From positions 124,001-188,000 of the forward strand of contig WHUX01000050.1 of the NCBI GenBank assembly GCA_015179025.1: DNA of 64,000 bases, read 5' to 3'. Positions 53,826-64,000 of the stretch are shown piece after piece. The notes below the pieces were generated by a model, which worked only from the letters and a program-made list of their open reading frames with translations, searched no databases and was not told the DNA's origin. This DNA is from Terfezia claveryi. Taxonomy: Eukaryota > Ascomycota > Pezizomycetes > Pezizales > Pezizaceae. Numbering within the stretch: the stretch's first letter is position 1; the number at the start of each line of letters is the position of its first letter. Both the position numbers and the translations under genes were made by a program.

Positions 53826-55015
53826 ATGGTGGATCATGGTGTCTCATCGGCAAGTCTGTTACCAGAAATCTCATGGTATTTGTCCTCTCCTCACTACATA
53901 AAACTCCACTAACGCCCTTACAGGCTCCTCGGTTGGATATAGTACGTCCAGCTTCGATTTACCATACATGTACAGTAGCTAATAATTCCTATTTCGCCAG
54001 CTTCCTCTGCTGGGCGTTCTCCTCATACCCCCAACCGATAGTCAACTTTCAGCGAAAATCGGTCACCGGGCTGTCACTGGACTATTTTACGATAAATATC
54101 TTGGGGCATAGTTGCTATACTGTGTCGTGTTTGGCGTTCTTGTATAGTGAAACTGTGAGGGAGCAGTATAGAAGGAGATGGGGAAGTGGGGTGGGCGATC
54201 CGACGGTTAGGCTTAATGATCTGGCATTTACGGTAGGTGTTGATACAGTCAAGATGTTATGTGAGAGCCGAAGGAGCCAACGAAACATGATAGAAGAGTG
54301 GACGTAGAACCGAACATACAGAGGGCATTGCTGATTCGACGAAAGCTCTAGGCGCATGCGCTGCTTTGGTCATGTTTTACCATTACCCAGTTCTACTGGT
54401 GGGGATATACTAGGTTACCATCACAGCGACTGTCAAGGGGGATGGTGTGCCTGATTCTGGGGAGCCTTGCTTCTATAGCCTTGGCTACAGGGCTCGTTAT
54501 TCTCTTTCCCAGTAAGGATGTTGGTTCTGGTGAACCCTATGCTGGAGGGTGGGAATGGCTTGATGTGGTAAATTACATTCTCATACTCAGCCAATATGAA
54601 GATGATCTAACCCACTGCCCCTATCTAGATATATCTTATGGGACACATCAAGCTCTTAATATCAGTCATCAAGTACTATCCTCAGGCTCATCTCAACTAC
54701 GTCAACAAATCTACCCGAGGCTGGTCAATCCATAAATGCCTTATGGACTTTGTTGGCTCAATACTCTCGCTTATACAGTTATTCATTGATGCATCGCTTA
54801 CTCCCGGAGGGCTAGGGAGTGTGATAGGGAACCCACTGAAGTTTTGGCTGGGGTGGATCAGCGTGGGGTTTGATATTGTATTTGGGCTGCAACATTGGGT
54901 ATTTTACCCTGCTGGAAAAGGAGATAAGTTTGAAGGTGAGAGCAGAATTGTTGGCAGGGATGACGAAGAGGAGAGGAGCCTGCTACCAGATGGGTCTAGG
55001 GGTGAGAGGGAGTAA
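53826..55015 (+). CDS. Cystinosin-like PQ-loop lysosomal/vacuolar transporter
   Basis: Proton-coupled cystine exporter family of the vacuole. Five exons: 53826-53875, 53924-53941, 54001-54232, 54352-54567 and 54629-55015; exon 2 is only 18 nt. All joins keep phase and give 300 residues. The chain reads MVDHGVSSASLLPEIS, WLLGWIYFLCWAFSSYPQP, NFQRKSVTGLSLDYFTINIL, then AHALLWSCFTITQFYWWGYT, VCLILGSLASIALATGLVIL, IKLLISVIKYYPQAHLNYVN and STRGWSIHKCLMDFVGSILS. Both PQ loops are intact (SSYPQPIVNFQRKS and KYYPQAHLNYVNKST), with seven predicted membrane spans. The short-first-exon reconstruction matches the family's LLGWIYFLCW start far better than the ORF from 53873. Confidence 0.92.
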
Positions 55016-58000
55016 GTGTCTCGGAGTGTAGGAGAAATTGAGATGGGAATTAAATTGAGGGTTGGGGTCTGATTTGCTTTCGTTAAGTAAGATTGGGAAT
55101 TCCTCGATGATGTTCTCGACTGAAGGCAGATCTTATATCTATGATAGACCAAATGTTTTTTATGAAGTCTGAAGTGGTATAATAATGTCGGTGACTAGGC
55201 TTTGGAGGAATATTTATATCTGGGGAGGTATTTGGTAAAATCTGTAAGTTCCATAATATATACTATACTATAGGCTCTTGCAGGTTTTGTGTTATTGTCG
55301 AAGTCAAACCCCGGGCTGCCGTTGAATGTTGCCCGATCAGGTAGCTTGATTGTGGTTCCAGTAACGTACTGTACGTACTGCAGTTTTTACTCTACATCCT
55401 CCTCCCAAGACCCGTCAACATCACTAGAAATACTGGGAAGCTTTCAAGCACTCATACTATTGATTTATCGAGGTATTATTGGAGAAGATGAACAGGATCC
55501 TAAGGTAGATAGATACACCTCAAACTCCAGTGAAATAGAGCCCTAACGTATATGGTCGAAACATACCACACTCAACATCTACCTGGAATCTCTAACAGGT
55601 CTATTATTAATCATGACAGATTCGGCGTAATAGGTATCTCACATTGCCACTAGATTCCGGGCCTGCATTTATAACGTTGGGGTTAGATTCGCACAGCGAA
55701 GCTGGAGCCGAAGCTGGCCGCTCTACCCACCAATTTATTAAGGCGCCCAACGATCATAATGTTACGGATACGGCGGAGTGAGTAGGAAAATGGTAAGTGA
55801 GTCGAACAGCTCAAGCCTACATGTGGATGTATTTGGGGTATGGCGGATGGAAATTGGTCTATAGTGCATCTATAATTGATAATAATGGGGAAAAGTACGA
55901 AAATCATTCAACCCGAAAGCTCATCCGCTTTCAGCGTCAGCGATATTTTGAGCGCCCTTCATGGACAGTGCGAGCATGCGCGACTATGTTTGCTATACTC
56001 GAAGCTGCGAACCGTCTTGAGAGTGGATATTGTCTCGAAAGTGCATCTACATTTGACGATGAACTCGACAGTGTGTTTACCCCAAACCCCGTCCATGATG
56101 AAACCGCAAGGACAGAGCATTCCTCTATCCGGTCACTTGAATCAATCGTCAACTCTCTCAGAGCTATAGGCCTCTGCCTATTTATTTTCTTGTTTTATCC
56201 GACTTCCTGGCATCCGGTTCATCCACGTCTCTTTATCTTGAGTAGACCGTATTCATCAATGTCAATTGCGCAGCGCTTCTTCTGCTTTTCGTAAGCTTTC
56301 TTCGAAAGCAGCGGCAGTCGCAACATACTCCTCTACATACCTAGGAGGGAGACGAATCTGATGGCGAGGACGTTGCTGTAGCGGCTGTGGTGATTATGAT
56401 GCAGATAGTGAAGCTGAGCAGGAAGGGTTCAGCTCAGTGTCTGCTTTTGAACATGGGGATGATACAACTTACCTCATAACCTCGGCATGGGGGATGAAGA
56501 GATGGGTAAGGTACAGGAAGTTTTGTGGAAACCTATCTTGCGATGTGCTTTTCGGCGACATAGCAGCTCGCCGTTGAATACTCCCCTAATGATAATGAGA
56601 ATGTTAAGGTAAGAGATTTATTGGAATAAGAGAAGGTCCCAAATTCACGTGCAAAAATTAAAGGGATATCCAAAATATTCAGCAATCTGATTGCAAGCAC
56701 TGCCAATCTCACAACAACGGGAGGAGCTATAAATGCAACCACCAGTTGCTAAGTTTTTGGAGGTCAACAATTACAAGGACTATCTGATCCCCATGAGCCT
56801 AAGGAATAAACTACTAGCGCAACAATCTTGTGAAGAGCGTTGGAAAATCGGGCGGCAGACATATAGGTATGTTCGTGGACGGAGATCCTCGCTCTCCCTC
56901 CATATATTATACCAAGGGGGTTTCGGAGATAGATATTTTCGGTTAGGGGTCCGGAGGGATAGAAAGGGAAAAATGTTGACAAAGTTACAGGGCTGGGTAC
57001 TGTTAAAAAGGGGGAAACTACTGAAGAAGTCCTGGAAAGAATTACAACAAGGGTATTATTAAGTTCTGTACAGTTACTAGGGGGCCTGCCATGAGGTAGT
57101 CTGGTTGGCACAACATCCCCGCCATGAGGCAAGCTCACTTTGGGCTCGAAAGGTCAAGAGAGGTCTCTTCAGCAAAAGCACAAAGGTGCACCGGTCAGGG
57201 CTTACGGGTGATTGAATCATTCAGGGAACCTGATTTGATGAGACTTTGTACGAAACTAGATTCAGAATTATCAAGCTGGCCTACTATTGAAAGGCAAGTT
57301 GTCTTTTATCACGCCCACCGCAGCTTAGGCTTTGCCACTAGCTAAGCCGGCTCGAGCCCTAGAATATATGGTAAAAGCTCGAGCCCGGCTCGAACGGTAG
57401 ACCGGATTCAGAATTGGGACTATCCCAAGTGATTCCAGGGGAGATATATGGTTGTATGATAGAGACTCTGTCAGTGCCAGACCGACCTAATTCCCGCGCC
57501 AGGCCCCGCAGCTGTTTCGGGATATTCGTAGGGTCCTGAAGGACCATGTTTCCGACCTTATTCAATAGTTCGACCAGGGTTTGACTCGTCAGCTTCGGTA
57601 CGTGAGCTTTTGATTTGAGGGAGTAATAGTATGTGATCCCAATTCCTTTCTCCATGGCTGAAGAGCTCTAATTCTAGGGATTTTATTTAGTGAGAAATAT
57701 GTGAGCTGTTGTTCGAGGTCCCAGATGTAGGCTTATCGACCGAGCACAAACTTAGCTAGCCGGGAGGACCATGAGAAAGGAAGTAAACAGGCTGTATACG
57801 CTCCTGGTGAACCATATGTTTATCAATTAGAAATGTTGTTGCAGTGTTGAATGAGTTTGTAACACTTACGAAACTAGCACAGGGATGCAGACCTTTCTTA
57901 AGCTTCCAATGATAACTCCATCAATAACCAGACTTAGTAACTATCTTGCACTTTTTCTCTGAAGTGATATCGGTATCTTGAAATATAAGTACCTACCTTA

Positions 58001-58687
58001 CGTGTAGTTGAGAGTACCTACATCACCCAACTTATATGCATTCTCGCACTTAATATTTCTCCTATTGCTTTCACCTTCCGCTTTTGGGTTGAAATATATC
58101 ATCTCGATTGTAGACTGGACTCACAGAAAATCTCACCCTACTTACTTGCATAACTGTATTATCAATCCCACCTGGCTCTATGAAACTTTGTCCCAGGCAT
58201 CCTTAGAAGTTTGAAGCCACTTAAAACGTATCTGGAGCAGTCTCAATTAGAAGACGGATAATCACAGTACTTTCTGCTTTTTCCTCAAATGCTCGATAGC
58301 TTCTATATAATAGGTTCTTGAGAGTATAATATTAGCACTTAGAAGCTCAAGTTTTGGAGTTCTGTTCAGCTGATAAATTCTTGTTTCATCCTATCGAGCA
58401 TTTTCTTGTAGAATATTTACAAATCTTCAATAGACAATTACTTAAGCAACTAACCCAATGATAGTGGCTCCTTGTAGAGTGCATTTATGTAAGATTACGA
58501 GGTTATGGAGAGGAAAGGAATCTAGCAGATGTTCAAGGATGTGCTTAGTGCGTGTTCCGTGGAGCTGTCTTTGCTATCGTTATAGAATTGTATGCTTGAG
58601 GTTGAAACTTGTTGTAGGTACTATCATATATACAATGAAGCTAATTTACACTTGAGGGCTTCACCCAGCAAAGACCCTCCACCGTAG
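55016..58687. other. Gene-poor region with unassigned ORFs and LTR fragment
   Basis: ORFs at 55797-56294 (165 aa) and 56733-57062 (109 aa, KFLEVNNYKDYLIPMSLRN) show no recognisable domain and I cannot support them as genes. At 57090-57116 a reverse LTR-like start (AGTCTGGTTGGCACAACA) matches the 50.8-kb LTR in the opposite orientation. GCTCGAGCCC occurs twice at 57350-57395, and AAATGCTCGATAG / CTATCGAGCATTT form an inverted pair at about 58286 and 58391. Confidence 0.45.
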
Positions 58688-59714
58688 TTAAATACCCAGA
58701 GTAGCAGCACCCTTCTCCACAAAGACACCACCGAAAATCACACCCTCGTTCACGTTGCTCTGTTGATATCCATTGTGGGAGGAATCAGTGGAGTTTGTTG
58801 GAAGCTTGAGAACACCAATGTGTGCTTGACCCTTTCCGGTGGCATCATTGGTGATAGTTTTGACAACTTTTCTGAGTGGCTCGTAGCCGCAGGAGTAGTA
58901 TGCAGTGAGTTTGCTGTTGATACCTTATTAGCATTTTTTTGATAAATTGCTACCAGGGACTGCAGATGCTTTAACCACTTACTTGTTCACCCAGTCAGTG
59001 GTGATGGCAAAGTTATGCCATGTGCTAGTCAACCACGGAACCTTGAATAACGTTTTCCCAGCCTTACCACCCGCATTCGAGCTTTCCAGCCTCAAGTACT
59101 TCGCCTTTGGAGAATGATGCACTGAAGAGCCAAATGGAGTTCCCGCTTTGATAGTCCAGACGTGGCTGCTGAAGTCATTGGTCTCAATGAATACAAGCTC
59201 ATATTGATGCGACACGTTCAATGGCCTAGCCATATCTGGCCGCATAGAGAAGTGGAAGGTAGTGACACCTTGTACTGTCGCATCTGTGCCATTGTTGGTT
59301 ATGGGGAGGAGCTCGGAACGACGGAAACCGTTCTGTGGGTTGCCGCCTGGGGAAAAGATGGACTTGTCGTTGATGGTGACCTCCACGGGCTTGCTGTTTG
59401 TGGGAAGATCGAACTACGTAATTTCAATCCCATGAGCCATTCTACCCCTTCTCATAGAAATTGATATTGGATTCTTCACTCACAATTGACCCCATATCAC
59501 GTGGGAACTTTAGGATTTCGGAGAATTTCTGTCCCGCACCAAGCACAAACTCCGCGCTATACCTGCTTGTGTTATACGAATCGAAGTCTGTAAGAGTCAT
59601 GGGATATGGGATCCTTCCATCCCAGATAATCTCTGGGGTTTTGCACTCCGTAGGGGCAGCTTGTACCGAAGCAAGCGTCACCAGAGCAGCAAGGGCAAAC
59701 TTAGAGAGGGCCAT
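58688..59714 (-). CDS. Secreted glycoside hydrolase family 131 protein
   Basis: GH131 enzymes are fungal extracellular beta-glucanases of broad specificity. Minus-strand exons 59714-59446, 59393-58983 and 58913-58688 join in phase 2 each time, 301 residues. The start MALSKFALAALVTLASVQAA is a signal peptide with a likely cleavage at AxA. Family blocks follow: CKTPEIIWDGRIPYPMTLTDFD, VLGAGQKFSEILKFP, KPVEVTINDKSIFSPGG, NPQNGFRRSELLPITNNGTD, TFHFSMRPD, HQYELVFIETNDFSSHVW, IKAGTPFGS and NFAITTDWVN, and last YYSCGYEPL, GQAHIGVLKLPTNST and NEGVIFGGVFVEKG. Exon 2 starts at the second of two nearby acceptors, the only one in phase. Confidence 0.9.
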
Positions 59715-60745
59715 AATGACGAGGATCAAAAAAAAGAAGGGAAGGAGATCTAGTGACCAAGCAAGAGATCCAAATCTTGGGCGGGGGAAGCTTTTATACC
59801 CTCCTGCTCCCCCAGCTCCTCAAATTTCCCGGATACCCATCTTACAATTCCTCCGTTTCATGAATTCCACATCGCAATTGTGAAGTATCATCGGTATTTT
59901 TATACATTTATGTGACAGGGGATAGGCACAACCTTACTGTATAAGGACGGCGCCTATCTGGAATATAGTGGGAGACAATTCGCAATTTGTTCAATATTAG
60001 CTTGGATAATCCGGAAAAATCAACCTAGATTTCCGCTACCATTGTTCGCTTGCAGCCAAATAAATTAAGGCATGCCTAGCTAATTTCCTAACCCCGCAAA
60101 TTACCCGGAGTACTGGGCGGTGTATTATACTACCAAGGAACTGGGGATATTTAAACACCGGTCCGAAATGCCTGAATCGCTAAAATCTTGGCGAGAATCT
60201 CCCAAAACGGTAGTCAATCCAAGACCAGACGGTTTCGCGAAAAACATTACTTTAGGCGTGTTTGAACTAATTTACATTCCTCTAAAGATTGTCTTTATGT
60301 CCTTGTGCTGTTTATGCAATAGTATGAATTACATATCTGTAGTGGTTGAGTGAAGTGGAAAGTCGGCGGAAAAAAGCCTTAATTTATTACCAAGTAGTGA
60401 AGGAGATCTAACCAAAAAGACCATGAACCATTTTTCCACACATACAAACATCCTACAACATTGGATGAGATAAGGAAAATTGAAATGAGTGAAAGAATGA
60501 GAAGGTATTAGGTAAAAACAAGGCCTAGATAAAGAATACCACTTGCGGGAATACCCAGGTGCGTCTCACCGGCTGGCTTCGTTCCTATAGAGGAAACTTG
60601 ACTGCTGGGCAGGACGTGTTTCGATGTCAGCAAGGGTAGGAATAAAGGCTTCATATTTTGGGTTGTGCCGGGGAAGAAAACAAGTTATAGTGGATATGGT
60701 GATTTGGTTCACTAGAGTTACCTTAACACTTCTCATAGTAAGTTA
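59715..60745. other. Intergenic region
   Basis: 5' flank of the GH131 gene. The 77-aa ORF at 60120-60353 has a possible hydrophobic C-terminal part but nothing else in its favour. Confidence 0.4.
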
Positions 60746-61371
60746 CTAGTGGTAGTCAAATGAGAAAAATTTTATCTTATTGATATGTAAAATTGACCAG
60801 GCTCCCCTGTACGGACTAAACCATATTGAGGTGCCCCATTTGACCGCTTAATTTGAAAAAAAGTTATTGATGTTAATCGTGATACTCAACATATCAGAGC
60901 TTCCAACATGAAACGATACCTCATAGATAGAGGTAAAGAAAGGCACTGCAGGACGTCATAAAAGCAATGATATTTTAGAGGATATTATCGAACGCTATCC
61001 AGAGGAGGCCATTTTAGTCTATTATCTTATGCATCGAGCAAGCTTTTGGCTTTGATGAAGTTGCGGATGAAGATGTGGTACGGTAACTAGCGACATGCTT
61101 GGATAGAGGTTGTGGTGGGTACGGTGTGGTGGGGTGTGATGTGATTGGGTGTGGTGATGACTGCGATGGATGATTAAGCCGTAAATAAAAAAATTTTGAT
61201 CTATCCATCAACATCAATCGACTCCAGAGTCGATTGATGAAAGTGCTGCATATCAAGAAAAATTGATCTTGGCAAAGCAGGGTTGTTCGCCAAGGGCCAA
61301 TCATCGTGAAGGCCAAGATCAAAAATTATGCATTTGATCACAAAAATTTTCTCATTGACTACCACTAGTTA
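60743..61371. mobile_element. 623-bp inverted-repeat element flanked by TTA
   Basis: Element 60746-61368 starts CTAGTGGTAGTCAAATGAG and ends CTCATTGACTACCACTAG; the terminal repeats extend about 30 bp with a few mismatches (GAGAAAAATTTT / AAAATTTTCTC). TTA lies directly outside both ends (60743-60745 and 61369-61371), a 3-bp duplication as in PIF/Harbinger-type elements. Inside is a palindrome TCAATCGACTC / GAGTCGATTGA near 61207-61230. No transposase is encoded. Confidence 0.85.
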
Positions 61372-61397
61372 CGTTTACAGTTCCAATCCTTGGGGGT

Positions 61398-62033
61398 TCA
61401 ATTGCTCCAGTTGCTAAATTCAAATACAGAATATATTTTTCTACCATTCCATGATGTTCTTTCCTCATATGAGTAAGGAACGGCTACACGTGCTTTCCTA
61501 CTCGGATAAACGGTACTATAGGCAGGTCCAGTACCAGGTTTACGTATCATAACCCTGCAAAAATTGTATACCGTCCCTACATATACATCATAGCTTCCAA
61601 TAAAATCCCCCGGCATGATTATTCTTTCCTGTAATCATGGATATAGATTCATTCCATGATCCTCGTGACCGCAGTTCCTTAGGGCGGAAGTGAAAGTATA
61701 AAACCCCGAGATTATGGATAAATTTACCGCATGTTTCCCCAACCAGACTAATATCCCCGTCATAGGGAAGCTTGTATACAACCCTGTTACCCATGTATCA
61801 CCAGATCTTCTGGCTATGCCCCATGACTCGAAACTGATGTTATCATTAAGAGCCAACATACCTAGTCTTAAGCCCATGCCAACCAGACAAGAACCCACGG
61901 CAATAACAATGCTCATGGGATCTTTGGAAAGGGGGAGATAAACAGGAACAGGGAAAGTTCTAGGAACGACGGTAACTACAACAACAAGAGCTCTAATCAA
62001 TGCAGCACACGTGACGGAGTCCACTGATATCAT
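61398..62033 (-). CDS. Possible hypothetical membrane protein (broken or multi-exon)
   Basis: Two or three adjacent minus-strand frames contain protein-like sequence with hydrophobic segments: MISVDSVTCAALIRALVVVV, PMSIVIAVGSCLVGMGLRLG and SWGIARRSGDTWVTGLYTSF in one, VYVGTVYNFCRVMIRKPGTG and EERTSWNGRKIYSVFEFSNW in another. No consistent set of splice sites was worked out and no family is recognised. A copy of AACCAGACTA lies inside at 61741-61750, so this may be decayed or repeat-derived. Confidence 0.25.
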
Positions 62034-64000
62034 GATTGTGGGGAAGTTAGGGCCGCAGGACCGGTGTTCTGCAAACTATTAGTCTCGTACCCGATAGGAA
62101 TATATACAAAATAGGACTAGGGTAGCAATAAATTCGAGTTTTCGAAGAAACTAGTCGAAATCGGGTATATATGGAGGGGGGTCAATATGAATCTGGTCGT
62201 GTTCTTAGGTTTGGGATAATTTGAGGTGCATGGTGTTGGTGGGAAGGCAGGGAAGCAGCCCTAATGCACATGGGATGTCTGTGCTATATGGCATATATTA
62301 ATTAGGTATGGGAGTGGGAGTGATGGTGCGTGAGACTCGTGGAATATGTAAGGGTATATAAATCTAAAATTTCAATGTATGCTCTCGGGGAACATAAGAT
62401 CTGAGCCAAGATCATGGCCGGGCCGCCTGGGGAGAAACGGAGTAAGTGTCAGCCAAAGCCCTAAGAAAAGAAGGATTTCACTCAATTAATCATCAATTTT
62501 GATGTGATCACATGCATCCAAATCATATACCCTCAAGGTAACATGTGTATGGCGGTGGGGAATCATGATAACTCAATATACATGTTTATCAGGCTGGTCA
62601 AAGAGGGTAGATAGAATGGCTTATGGAGATTGCTCATGGATGCCGAAATAACGCAATAGCGCAATTACACAATTCTGGAAGGGAATTGGTGGTGTAAGTA
62701 GTCTATGAGGGGTTGTGCATCCACACTAGGATGGATGGATGGCAGTAGGCGAAGAGGAGATCTCGATGCACGGGGATAACTCCCATGCAGCTGTTTCTGA
62801 GGATCCGCTCCTGCTATCAGGAGAAAATCCGAGATTCAATCTAGGTAACTATGGAATGGAGCATGGGGCCAGGGGATCGACGCACGCTCACGCTCAGGAG
62901 TCCTGGGCCTTGCCAGTAATTCGGTTCTACACCCCTATATTCCCGGGGCCGCATGTACCGCCTTATGCCCAGGTATATGAAATGGGAGCTTATTGCGGGG
63001 GTTTATGTTACGTGGCGATGACGCCCACAGCCTCATTATCTCACACCTTTGATCTTCGCATATGTTGGCAAAGTCCTTGCTCTCGCATCTCTAGAATTTG
63101 GCGCCGACATCTATAACAACCAGACTACAATAACATCTGTGCCCCTTAGTCGTGTGCAGTCCTTCATGCTGGTATCGGAGACAAGGAAGAGAAGCCGCAT
63201 CACTAAAGGCTAGTCTGGTTGTAGCGGGGAATAAAATTCGCCTGAGCAAAGAAATTGGTCAAGGATATAGAACCTGAGTCCTAAAATATAGCGTCTTCCG
63301 AGATGTATGTGCAAATGCAAACCTCGTCATGCAGATGAAATAACTACACGTACTTTCATGTCAATATCGGCGGACAAGTAAAGTCAATGCACTCTTCTAG
63401 TGTTTTGGCCTTTGACTACCCTAGTAATATTCAGAGGCTCGATATATACGGACCAGGTGTTCAGACGAACCCTAACCCATCTCAGTATTGACTACCAAAA
63501 TGGTAATAGTCATATTCTTCTTTAGGCTGCAGCCTATCGACCTGCATTGGGCAAGAGACTACCTGCATTGGTACCTACTCTACTTTCAGGATGCAAGGGC
63601 CTATGAGAAGTTCGTTTGAGACATAGGCCATATTAATTATTCCGAGTTTTATTTTGTTATTAACTTAAGGGTTATTGGCGCTAGAGCTGAGTTTCTAACT
63701 CGTAAAGAAAAGGGGGTTTCTGAACAGACAAGGGTTTCATAACAATGGATTGTAAAAGAGCCCCCGGAACGTTGCGTCCACTGGCCAGTTGACTCATGTT
63801 CTGAACTGACTGTTCGGAAGCATTATTATTTTCACTCGGGTTATAAGCATACTAGCCCTGCGAATATTTTCTCCATAGGTGTTGTATGAGTGGGTGTGTG
63901 GAGTCAGTGCACGCATATATTGACGTACGCTGTGAGTACTCCAATTGCAAGAGCAGGGGGAATTTCTTGACTCTAATGACTCTAACCTGGTTGTACACTC
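62034..64000. other. Gene-poor region to the window end
   Basis: An ORF at 62739-63116 (125 aa) has no recognisable domain. Two AACCAGACTA decamers face each other at 63118 and 63211 (listed separately). At 63838-63853 a CTCGGGTTATAAGCATA word resembles the end of the MITE at 49592. Nothing else is supported. Confidence 0.4.
63116..63222. repeat. 107-bp segment bounded by perfect 12-bp inverted repeats
   Basis: ACAACCAGACTA at 63116-63127 and TAGTCTGGTTGT at 63211-63222 are exact reverse complements. The internal 83 bp show no structure. It could be a minimal inverted-repeat element or two LTR ends in opposite orientation. Confidence 0.7.

Noticed and set aside
53873..54307. Cystinosin ORF beginning MVFVLSSLHKTPLT
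   Set aside because: That stretch is intron sequence; the 50-nt and 18-nt exons give the conserved LLGWIYFLCW start instead.
58286..58404. AAATGCTCGATAG / CTATCGAGCATTT as a mobile element
   Set aside because: The arms are 13 bp and the flanks show no target duplication.
9741..64000. tRNA genes
   Set aside because: I looked for cloverleaf-like GGTTCGAATC arms with matching acceptor stems in the intergenic spaces; isolated TTCGAA words at 30450 and 38547 lack partners. A tRNAscan run would be decisive.

Overview
This window looks like nuclear DNA of a filamentous ascomycete (Pezizomycotina). The evidence is short GT-AG introns of about 45-250 nt with CTAAC/CTGAC-like branch sites, fungal-type proteins (Mcm21/CENP-O, Jip5, Lin1, a LEU2-type IPMDH, a PITSLRE kinase, GH131), and a mix of dense housekeeping genes with repeat-rich gaps. 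A repeat-rich Pezizomycetes genome is my guess, but the sequence alone does not fix the genus. Every exon chain given below was checked for reading phase by hand.

Layout. 1-10 kb: 3' end of a BCD1-like box C/D snoRNP factor, a thiamine pyrophosphokinase gene interrupted by one in-frame TAG, a large single-pass membrane protein of unknown function, and the mitochondrial phosphate carrier. 11.2-13 kb: a decayed Ty1/copia element. 13.3-28 kb: a compact housekeeping block with 3-isopropylmalate dehydrogenase, mitochondrial ribosomal protein L16 head to head with mitochondrial PheRS, a CDK11/PITSLRE kinase, APC10/DOC1 head to head with IMP3, ETF-alpha, AAR2 and a MidA/NDUFAF7 methyltransferase. 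28.5-29.5 kb: a 999-bp stretch with no CpG. 29.5-35 kb: an HNH protein and an Sds3-like corepressor subunit.

35.7-38.4 kb holds the most unusual object: an element with perfect 21-bp terminal inverted repeats whose core is a giant hairpin. Each arm is about 0.85 kb and made of about twenty 40/43-bp units. The ends carry separate perfect palindromes. Related fragments occur near 31.1 kb and 38.2-38.4 kb. 39-47 kb: Lin1/CD2BP2 head to head with Mcm21/CENP-O, a frameshifted AP-3 sigma fragment, Jip5 and a ferric reductase. 48-64 kb is sparser: a RING protein, a 420-bp TA-flanked MITE, copia LTR debris, a 2H phosphoesterase, a cystinosin-like transporter with an 18-nt microexon, a secreted GH131 enzyme, and a 623-bp TTA-flanked inverted-repeat element.

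Functional themes are RNP biogenesis and splicing (BCD1, IMP3, AAR2, Lin1, Jip5), mitochondrial function (phosphate carrier, MRPL16, MSF1, ETF-alpha, NDUFAF7) and chromosome or cell-cycle control (CDK11, APC10, Sds3-like, CENP-O). I saw no tRNA, rRNA or CRISPR array.
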